A DNA stretch of 5,015 nucleotides from Deltaproteobacteria bacterium. GTDB lineage: Bacteria; Desulfobacterota; Desulfobacteria; Desulfobacterales; ETH-SRB1. The notes under the pieces are model-generated. The model saw nothing but the letters and a program-made list of their open reading frames with translations. It had not been told where the DNA came from and made no database searches. The stretch spans positions 1-5,015 of the forward strand of contig JAUWQK010000122.1 in the NCBI GenBank assembly GCA_030611115.1, written 5' to 3'. Position 1 is the first letter of the stretch; every line of letters starts with the position of its first letter. Below are positions 1 through 4,707 of this stretch, one piece after another. The position numbers were made by a program, and so were the translations under genes.

Positions 1-2
1 AA

Positions 3-2141
3 CTGCTCAGGGCATGCGACGATCTTTTCAGAGATATGGTTAAAACGATCCCCGTGGCGAAATATGCCGAAGCGCTCCAAAAGCCGCGTATTGAAATGCT
101 GGCGCAGGATTCAAAAGGCCTCGCCATAAAGGCTGGAGATGAAATCAAGGTAGTAATAAAAGGAGATCCCGGCATGCGGGCCTGGTTTGATATAGGCGAC
201 TTTAAAAAGGGTATTGACATGACTGAAGTCGAACCTGGCGGTTACGTCGGCACTTACAGAGTTGTCCCCGGTGATAATATAAAAGACATTATTATTGGGT
301 ACCTGTCCGACGATTCAGGCAATACTGCCAAATGGACAGATGCAATTGGAACTGTAACGCTTGATACAATGCCCCCTGATGCCCCCAAAAACCTGGCTGC
401 TGAGGGCCGAGACAGCGCTGTTTTTCTAAGCTGGACAGATAATAAGGAAACAGATCTTTCAGTTTATACTGTTTACAGGAGCGAAACTCCTTTGAGCAAT
501 TTTAAAAAGACAGGTCAGACTGAATTTACAAGTTTTGAAAACGAACATGCTGAAAACCTGAAGACTTATTTCTATAAAATCACTGCAGTTGATAAAGCAG
601 GAAACGAAAGCGGCAAGACAGGCCCCGTCAAAGGGACGCCAATTCCTGCGGGCCCGATCAGAGTTTCGGGCCTCATAGATAAGGATACTGTATGGTTTTC
701 AGGCGCAAGTCCATATATAATTGAAAATACGGTAATTGTTTCAGAAATGAGCAGCCTCACAATTGAGCCGGGCACAAGGATAGAATCAAAAGGAAAAGGA
801 ATTGTTGTTAAAGGCTGCCTGATCGCAAAAGGACAAAATTCACAGCATATAACATTTGTATCCGGAAATAACGAAACCTGGGAAGGTATTACATTTGATA
901 ATGTTAAGAGCAGTAATAATATACTTGAATTCTGCCGCATTAACGGTGCAGCCGTGGGGGTTAATTGCAAGTCCTCATCTCCTGAAATCAGAAACTGCGA
1001 ATTTGTGAAAAATACCACGGGGCTTAGGGTTAGCGGGGGTTTTTCAAACCCAACTATTGAAAAATGCATTATCCGGCACAATTCAGTTGCCGGCATAGAA
1101 ATTATAGATGAATCAAAGCCTGCAATTACCGGCAACCAGATTAAAAACAACAATGGAACCGGGCTTTTGATTAAAGATGCCGGATCGAGTATTATTAAAG
1201 GAAATACTATTGTTAACAACCGTGCTTCAGGAATTGTTATCAAGAACAGCCCGGTAGTAATTTCCAATAACAATATTTATGACAATTCCCCATTTGATAT
1301 GAAAAGTGCTTTACAGGGCAAAGCCACAGATGCAAATGATAACTGGTGGGGTGAAGCAAACTGGAAAAAACTTATTAAAGCTATCAAAGGGCGTATAAAT
1401 ATCGGCACAATTCTTGACGGGCCGCCTCCAAATGGAAAACCATTAAATGTGCCTGTTTTAAAAGGAACGATTGGCGGCGGTATTAACTCGGATTCCTTTC
1501 TTTCCCTTGCAAACAGCCCATACAGGTTATCTAAAGACTTGCTGATTGATAAAGATTCAAACCTTTATATTCAACCCGGCGTTATAATTCTGTTTGACAA
1601 GAAAACCTCTATTATAGTTAAAGACGGTGGAATTGTAGCATTGGGAGCAAAAGATAATCCTATTATATTTACTTCTTCAGGATCTTCTTCGTCGCCGGGA
1701 GATTATATCAATGCAGTACTTTTTTCAGAACGGACAAAATGCAGCAGCTTTTTCAAACACTGTAAATTCGAATATGCTACTACTGCCATCAATATATATT
1801 ATGGTATGCCGGAAATCACATATTGCTGTATTTTAAATAATTCCCAAAGCGGAATAAGATGCGGAAATGATGCAGCACCAAGAATTTTGTATAATACCAT
1901 AACAAAAAATCTTGGGACAAGCGGAATAGAATGCAGAGGAATGACTAATCCTAAAATAAACTACAACAACATTGTAGATAATGTTGTTGCAATTCAAGCT
2001 TTTTCCACCATTTATATTGATGCACGGAACAATTTCTGGGGCAAGGTGCCGCCTGACGATACAGCAATATGGGGTAAAAATATAAATATAAAGCCGTGGC
2101 TGACATCTCCATATAAGAATGCATTCCTTTGCGAGCAATAA
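3..2141 (+). CDS. FnIII / tandem parallel beta-helix surface protein, 5'-partial
   Basis: Exported or surface-associated protein of unknown target; no catalytic motif is recognised. The frame is open to the window edge, giving 11 residues (LLRACDDLFRD) before the first ATG at 36. That ATG has no Shine-Dalgarno sequence and lies mid-helix, so I treat the gene as cut at its 5' end. Numbering from that Met: residues 17-111 resemble a small beta-sandwich (GGYVGTYRVVPGD at 68-80); 114-203 are a fibronectin type III domain (PPDAPKNLAA, LSWTDN, VYRS, YKITAVDKAGNES); 205-460 and 475-690 are two right-handed parallel beta-helix (NosD/PbH1-like) domains. Each helix opens with an SPY strand and an 'L-x-I-x-PG' cap (LTIEPG 241-246, LYIQPG 510-515) and ends in DNWWG (435-439) or NNFWG (665-669), so they look like an internal duplication. 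Such helices usually bind or cleave polysaccharide or act as adhesins. The upstream residues could be the end of a GNA1162- or CsgG-like lipoprotein domain, which is speculative. Confidence 0.88.
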   Translation: MLRACDDLFRDMVKTIPVAKYAEALQKPRIEMLAQDSKGLAIKAGDEIKVVIKGDPGMRAWFDIGDFKKGIDMTEVEPGGYVGTYRVVPGDNIKDIIIGYLSDDSGNTAKWTDAIGTVTLDTMPPDAPKNLAAEGRDSAVFLSWTDNKETDLSVYTVYRSETPLSNFKKTGQTEFTSFENEHAENLKTYFYKITAVDKAGNESGKTGPVKGTPIPAGPIRVSGLIDKDTVWFSGASPYIIENTVIVSEMSSLTIEPGTRIESKGKGIVVKGCLIAKGQNSQHITFVSGNNETWEGITFDNVKSSNNILEFCRINGAAVGVNCKSSSPEIRNCEFVKNTTGLRVSGGFSNPTIEKCIIRHNSVAGIEIIDESKPAITGNQIKNNNGTGLLIKDAGSSIIKGNTIVNNRASGIVIKNSPVVISNNNIYDNSPFDMKSALQGKATDANDNWWGEANWKKLIKAIKGRINIGTILDGPPPNGKPLNVPVLKGTIGGGINSDSFLSLANSPYRLSKDLLIDKDSNLYIQPGVIILFDKKTSIIVKDGGIVALGAKDNPIIFTSSGSSSSPGDYINAVLFSERTKCSSFFKHCKFEYATTAINIYYGMPEITYCCILNNSQSGIRCGNDAAPRILYNTITKNLGTSGIECRGMTNPKINYNNIVDNVVAIQAFSTIYIDARNNFWGKVPPDDTAIWGKNINIKPWLTSPYKNAFLCEQ

Positions 2142-2142
2142 A

Positions 2143-2150
2143 TAATTTTT
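2143..2150. repeat. Left 8-bp target-site duplication of element A (TAATTTTT)
   Basis: TAATTTTT here is repeated exactly at 2524-2531. The two copies abut the outer ends of the inverted-repeat element at 2151-2523, as expected of a transposition target duplication. The left copy begins 2 nt after the TAA stop of the beta-helix gene. Confidence 0.8.
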
Positions 2151-2182
2151 GTGACTACTCACGTAGTCAGGCTGAAGCTGTT

Positions 2183-2305
2183 TAGGCTGAAGGCTGAAGG
2201 CATCAGAAGAGCACGATTGCCGTACTTTAGGGGAAACATCTGATTCTTGCACCAAATATGGCTTCAAAATGTGCTTTTTCCTAACAGTCTTCAGCCTTCA
2301 GCCTA
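2183..2305. repeat. GGCTGAA-type inverted repeat inside element A
   Basis: AGGCTGAAGGCTGAAG at 2184-2199 has its perfect reverse complement at 2289-2304, and one further T-A pair (2183/2305) makes 17 bp, with an 89-nt spacer. A third AGGCTGAAG copy sits at 2169-2177. The spacer also holds AGCAC (2210-2214) opposite GTGCT (2271-2275), so transcribed RNA could form a long irregular hairpin. It is best read as the subterminal part of element A. The same heptamer arrays may recur elsewhere in the genome. Confidence 0.75.
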
Positions 2306-2308
2306 TCC
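2301..2308. repeat. Left 8-bp target-site duplication of element B (GCCTATCC)
   Basis: GCCTATCC is repeated exactly at 2502-2509, and the copies abut the terminal inverted repeats of element B. Collapsing them to one copy restores the right terminal repeat of element A, independent support that this is a true target duplication. Confidence 0.87.
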
Positions 2309-2501
2309 CTGGCCTTTACCCATAAGTGTTGAGACATATTTTTATCCTTAATTAACAATTAGTTATTAACAATTGATTATTGATTATTGATTATTTGTTT
2401 TATGTTTTTATATTTATGCCCCAAAAGCCAATAATAATAGTTAATAATCAATTGATAATTGTTAATTGCTAATGGAGAGATAACTTATGGGTAAAGAGCA
2501 G
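2309..2501. mobile_element. MITE 'element B', 193 bp, CTG...AAGT terminal repeats
   Basis: A non-coding, very AT-rich 193-bp element. The left end CTGGCCTTTACCCATAAGT (2309-2327) and the right end read in reverse, CTGCTCTTTACCCATAAGT (2483-2501), match at 17 of 19 positions, with GCCTATCC directly repeated outside. The interior is a second nested palindrome (AATTAACAATTA / TAATTGTTAATT and CAATTGATTATT / AATAATCAATTG), so the transcript could fold into one long hairpin. The 19-bp CTG...AAGT end resembles the Tn5/IS50 outside end, CTGACTCTTATACACAAGT, at 12 of 19 positions, suggesting mobilisation by an IS4-family transposase. IS50 itself makes 9-bp duplications, so this assignment is tentative. 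It lies inside the right arm of element A and is therefore younger than A. Confidence 0.88.
2350..2467. repeat. AT-rich inverted repeat and TTGATTA tandem array inside element B
   Basis: AATTAACAATTA (2350-2361) pairs with TAATTGTTAATT (2456-2467), and CAATTGATTATT (2370-2381) pairs with AATAATCAATTG (2443-2454). The left arm carries extra material: a second ATTAACAATT (2365-2374 after 2351-2360) and three tandem TTGATTA heptamers (2373-2393). These make the arms unequal and probably arose by slippage or local duplication. No coding potential is visible. Confidence 0.75.
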
Positions 2502-2509
2502 GCCTATCC
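2502..2509. repeat. Right 8-bp target-site duplication of element B (GCCTATCC)
   Basis: Exact second copy of 2301-2308, directly abutting the right terminal inverted repeat of element B at 2501. Confidence 0.87.
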
Positions 2510-2523
2510 ACCTGAGTAGTTAC

Positions 2524-2531
2524 TAATTTTT
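2524..2531. repeat. Right 8-bp target-site duplication of element A (TAATTTTT)
   Basis: Exact second copy of 2143-2150, directly abutting the GAGTAGTTAC right end of element A. Only 13 nt separate it from the amidase start codon. Confidence 0.8.
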
Positions 2532-2537
2532 AAGAGA
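2532..2537 (+). promoter_or_regulatory. Weak ribosome binding site of the amidase gene
   Basis: AAGAGA lies 7 nt before the ATG at 2545. It is a poor Shine-Dalgarno match, but an in-frame TAA at 2524-2526 rules out most longer starts, and the Tat motif begins immediately after the ATG. The site lies just outside the right TSD of element A, so the insertion left it intact. Confidence 0.5.
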
Positions 2538-2544
2538 ACCTGTT

Positions 2545-3657
2545 ATGCATAGAAGATTATTTCTAAAATTTTTAGGGCAGGGAGCTTTTGTTTCGTATGG
2601 CATATTAGCTTGTCCATATCTTGGGTGGGCTAAGAGCGCTTTTGATTATGCACTGGAAGGACAGGAACTGATTCAGAAGAAAAATTTTACTCAAGCAATC
2701 AACGCTTTAAAAGAATCCACAAAAATAGATCCAAACAGCGACTGGTCATACGGTCTCCTTGGACGCGCACATCTTGGTCTCGGACAAAAGGCTGAAGCTG
2801 CTGCCGCTTTCAGGAAAGCAGTCCGTTTGAACCCTAATGATACTTATTCACGCATGATGGTTGAAATTATAACCCAAAAGCCTTTACCAAAGCTGGAAAA
2901 AAAGAAAAAACCTGTTTCCCCTCTTGAAAAAGAGGCTTACAGGGAAGAGTCCATGATGAAAAACAGGCTTAAGGCTAAAGAGGGGCTTGAATATCAAGTC
3001 AAACGCGTTGTCATAGACGCAGGACACGGGGGTTTTGATTCAGGAGCTGTTGGGCAAAGCGGTCTTAAAGAAAAAGATGTAACATTAGATCTTGCTTTAA
3101 AACTCCACGAAAAACTTAAAGCAGATGGAAAAGTCAAATCCTTTCTGACAAGGACAGGCGATTACTATGTTCCCTTGAGTGCTCGTACGGCTACAGCAAA
3201 CCAATATCAGGCAGACCTGCTGATCAGCATGCATATCAATGCAAACGAAAATAAAAAGCCTCATGGATCAGAGACTTATTTCTGCTCAGAAAAGGCTTCC
3301 AGCTCTGAAGCCGAAAAAGTTGCGGCGCTTGAAAACTCGGTTATCAAATTTGACGAGCCATACAAGAAAAAAGCCGGTTATATAGATATTGAAGAAATTT
3401 TATTAAAATTCGAGCAAAAACTTTACTGGAACGAAAGCGGAAAATTTGCAACTACATTTCAAGAACGTTTTAAAAAATGGCTGCCTCTTAAAAGCAGGGG
3501 AGTTCATTCAGCAAATTTCTATGTTCTAAGAAGGGCAAAAATGCCTTCCATACTACTTGAAACAGGATTTATATCTAATTCAAATGATGAGGAAATGCTA
3601 AAACAACCCGCATTTAGAGAAAAGATTGTTAATGCAATAGCAAGGGGGCTTGCGTGA
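2545..3657 (+). CDS. Tat-exported TPR-containing N-acetylmuramoyl-L-alanine amidase (Amidase_3)
   Basis: Zinc hydrolase that cuts the amide bond between N-acetylmuramic acid and L-alanine of peptidoglycan, acting in the periplasm (AmiA/B/C family). Residues 1-30 form a twin-arginine signal: HRRLFLK (2-8) fits the RRxFLK consensus and is followed by a hydrophobic stretch. Cleavage may fall after GWA (29); ILAC (20-23) is a weak lipobox alternative. About two TPRs span 33-110, and a Lys/Glu-rich linker runs to about 148. The catalytic domain fills 150-370: zinc ligands H161 (DAGHGG 158-163), E176 (LKEKDV) and H230 (ISMH), and catalytic E339 (LLETGF). Residues about 247-318, between SETYF and the FYVLRR strand, form a helical insertion where AmiB/AmiC carry the autoinhibitory helix, so activation by an EnvC/NlpD-like partner is plausible. 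TPRs at the usual AMIN-domain position are a variant. The stop overlaps the next gene's start. Confidence 0.96.
   Translation: MHRRLFLKFLGQGAFVSYGILACPYLGWAKSAFDYALEGQELIQKKNFTQAINALKESTKIDPNSDWSYGLLGRAHLGLGQKAEAAAAFRKAVRLNPNDTYSRMMVEIITQKPLPKLEKKKKPVSPLEKEAYREESMMKNRLKAKEGLEYQVKRVVIDAGHGGFDSGAVGQSGLKEKDVTLDLALKLHEKLKADGKVKSFLTRTGDYYVPLSARTATANQYQADLLISMHINANENKKPHGSETYFCSEKASSSEAEKVAALENSVIKFDEPYKKKAGYIDIEEILLKFEQKLYWNESGKFATTFQERFKKWLPLKSRGVHSANFYVLRRAKMPSILLETGFISNSNDEEMLKQPAFREKIVNAIARGLA
3642..3648 (+). promoter_or_regulatory. Ribosome binding site supporting the GTG start at 3654
   Basis: AAGGGGG inside the last codons of the amidase gene lies 5 nt before GTG 3654 and is close to AAGGAGG. 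It decides the start of the TPR gene: no ATG, GTG or TTG occurs in frame between this GTG and the hydrophobic signal core. Confidence 0.6.
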
Positions 3658-4571
3658 AAATCAGGGGTCAGAGGGCAGATATCGGATGTAGGGGCTGGCC
3701 TACGTGCCTGCCCACTTTACGGATCAAGGGGAAATGCGTTATCTTTGTTGTTCTGCTGTTTTTTTGTTGCAGTGGTGTCGTTGCAACGGCTGATGTAAAT
3801 GATCTGCTTTTCCAGGGCGCTGATTACCACTACAAGGGAAATTTGGAACAAGCTATAATAAAGTTTGAAGCTGTAACCCGCATTGACCCAAAAAACGAGT
3901 ATGCCCACAACCAGCTCGGTATTCTGTATGCGAAAAAAGATCAGTATGAAAAAGCATTTAAAGAATTTTCAACAGTTGCAAAACTGGATGATAATAATAC
4001 TTTTGCAATTCTGTGGTTAGGCATTCTTCATTTGCGTAACAACGAAATGAACCAGGCCTTTGAAAAGTTTAATAAAATAATTCAAATAGACCCTGACAAT
4101 GCTGATGCATATTATTTCCTTGGAACTCTGTATAACTTCAGACATAACCCGGCCATGGCAATCGAATATCTAAAAAAAGCAAGAAATGCCGACTCTCAGG
4201 AAGCAGATACTCATTTTAGACTTGCGAAAGCCTTTCATAATGTGGATATGGTTGCAAATGCGATGCTTGAATACAAAAGGACGCTTGAAATCAAGCCTGC
4301 ATACACAAAAGCGATAAATGAAATCGGATGGATTTATTATAACAAAGGTGCTAAAGAAGGCGCTATAGCGCAATGGGAAAAAACGCTGAAGATAAACAGA
4401 AACGACAGGGACGCAATTTTAAATCTCGCCAAGGCATATAATGACCTTGCATGGAATGCACTGAACTCGGGAAAAACAAAGGAAGCAGTAAAATACTGGA
4501 AAAAGACAAGCACAATAAATCCCGGCAACAAAGCAGCAAAATATTATTTAGGACAATATAGTTCAAAATGA
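3654..4571 (+). CDS. Exported TPR-repeat protein (about seven TPRs)
   Basis: A likely periplasmic or membrane-attached protein-interaction scaffold; no enzymatic motif is seen. It starts at GTG, overlapping the amidase stop (GTGA), so translation is probably coupled. Residues 24-46 look like a signal peptide (RIKGK, then hydrophobic VIFVVLLFFCCSGVV, cleavage near ATA-D at 46/47). From 49 on, 34-residue TPR units follow in register: about 49-82, 83-116, 117-150, 151-184, 185-218, 219-252 and 262-295, each ending in an I-D/N-P-type turn (RIDPKN, QIDPDN, EIKPAY, KINRND, TINPGN). The last unit has a longer spacer. Residues 5-23 are odd: Cys/Trp/Pro-rich, GC-rich, and encoded by a palindromic repeat (see 3666-3722). 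Without them the N-terminus would read MKIRIKGKCVIF, an ordinary signal peptide. The partner is unknown; position suggests the amidase or the LPP20-like protein. Confidence 0.92.
   Translation: MKIRGQRADIGCRGWPTCLPTLRIKGKCVIFVVLLFFCCSGVVATADVNDLLFQGADYHYKGNLEQAIIKFEAVTRIDPKNEYAHNQLGILYAKKDQYEKAFKEFSTVAKLDDNNTFAILWLGILHLRNNEMNQAFEKFNKIIQIDPDNADAYYFLGTLYNFRHNPAMAIEYLKKARNADSQEADTHFRLAKAFHNVDMVANAMLEYKRTLEIKPAYTKAINEIGWIYYNKGAKEGAIAQWEKTLKINRNDRDAILNLAKAYNDLAWNALNSGKTKEAVKYWKKTSTINPGNKAAKYYLGQYSSK
3666..3722. repeat. GTAGGGGC-type palindromic repeat captured as coding sequence
   Basis: A GC-rich block of 57 bp (19 codons) within an AT-leaning gene. Its core, GGGCTGGC (3692-3699), loop CTACGT, GCCTGCCC (3706-3713), is an 8-bp stem with one T-T mismatch, flanked by GTA (3688-3690) and TAC (3718-3720). 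CGGAT recurs at 3683-3687 and 3720-3724. The form resembles dispersed REP-like repeats of the GTAGGGGC...GCCC type, known to me from many bacterial intergenic regions. It lies in frame between MKIR and IKGK of the TPR protein. The exact insertion boundaries are inferred from the protein, not proven. Confidence 0.6.
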
Positions 4572-4599
4572 AATATTAGTCTATTCAGCAAGTTAGGTT

Positions 4600-4607
4600 A
4601 AACTAAG
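4600..4607. repeat. Left 8-bp target-site duplication of element C (AAACTAAG)
   Basis: AAACTAAG is repeated at 4690-4697, with both copies abutting the GTAA...TTAC ends of element C. The match runs one base further only because the element itself begins with G and the right flank also has G. Confidence 0.82.
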
Positions 4608-4689
4608 GTAACTTCTCAATAAATCCGGGTAAATTACATGGTACAAGACTCGTCTTTTTTATCTTTAGCCGAACTTTTTGAGAAGTTAC
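4608..4689. mobile_element. MITE 'element C', 82 bp, IS66-like ends
   Basis: A miniature element with perfect 12-bp ends, GTAACTTCTCAA (4608-4619) and TTGAGAAGTTAC (4678-4689). The similarity continues to 26 bp (4608-4633 against 4664-4689 reversed, 22 of 26 matching). It leaves only a 30-bp core (4634-4663) that holds a short AAGA-CTCG-TCTT hairpin and a run of T. The 8-bp AAACTAAG duplication abuts both ends. The GTAA terminus, terminal repeat length and 8-bp target duplication fit the IS66 family, and the terminus is nearly that of element A (GTAACTACTCA). It has no coding capacity. It fills most of the gap between the TPR gene and the LPP20 gene; its removal would leave 46 nt. The family call is inference. 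Confidence 0.84.
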
Positions 4690-4697
4690 AAACTAAG
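4690..4697. repeat. Right 8-bp target-site duplication of element C (AAACTAAG), overlapping a ribosome binding site
   Basis: Exact second copy of 4600-4607. Its last three bases (AAG, 4695-4697) are the first three of the AAGGAGGT Shine-Dalgarno sequence of the next gene, so target duplication preserved the site. Confidence 0.82.
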
Positions 4698-4702
4698 GAG
4701 GT
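4695..4702 (+). promoter_or_regulatory. Strong ribosome binding site of the LPP20-like gene
   Basis: AAGGAGGT is a perfect Shine-Dalgarno sequence 5 nt before ATG 4708 and fixes that start. It begins 5 nt after the end of the element C hairpin, outside the stem, so it should stay accessible if the RNA folds. Confidence 0.85.
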
Positions 4703-4707
4703 AGAAT

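Larger units (their letters stand above)
2151..2523. mobile_element. MITE 'element A', IS66-like ends, interrupted by element B
   Basis: A non-coding palindromic element, 172 bp once the nested insertion is removed. Its left terminus (2151-2177) starts GTGACTACTCA. Its right terminus, read on the minus strand, starts GTAACTACTCA and is formed by 2510-2523 plus 2296-2308, now split by element B. The two 27-bp arms match at 22 positions. Further in, 2183-2199 and 2289-2305 form a perfect 17-bp inverted repeat made of GGCTGAA units. TAATTTTT flanks the element on both sides. A GTAA terminus with 8-bp duplications is typical of the IS66 family, and the terminus matches element C at 10 of 11 positions. 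There is no transposase, so it must have been mobilised in trans. Family assignment is inference; the element structure is seen directly. Confidence 0.85.

Noticed and set aside
572..1273. Long minus-strand open frame within the beta-helix gene
   Set aside because: It is antisense to a clear protein-coding gene, its translation has no domain pattern, and it has no ribosome binding site of note.
2152..2169. TGACTAC-TCAC-GTAGTCA hairpin just after the beta-helix gene, as an intrinsic terminator
   Set aside because: The stem is short and no T-run follows on either strand; it lies within the left end of element A and is explained by that repeat.
1833..2267. Minus-strand open frame crossing the end of the beta-helix gene into element A
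   Set aside because: It spans a gene end and a MITE end, has a composition unlike a protein, and is explained as a shadow of the plus-strand gene.
2183..2305. Integron attC site or CRISPR repeats, suggested by the paired GGCTGAA/TTCAGCC arrays
   Set aside because: No RYYYAAC/GTTRRRY core sites are present, and the repeats lack regular unique spacers; the TSD and terminal repeat evidence favours a MITE.
2143..2531. Riboswitch or structured regulatory RNA upstream of the amidase gene
   Set aside because: The structure is fully accounted for by two sets of terminal inverted repeats with exact 8-bp flanking duplications.
4634..4663. AAGA-CTCG-TCTT followed by TTTT inside element C as an intrinsic terminator
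   Set aside because: The stem is only 4 bp and AT-leaning, too weak alone; an effect of the whole 82-nt hairpin remains possible.
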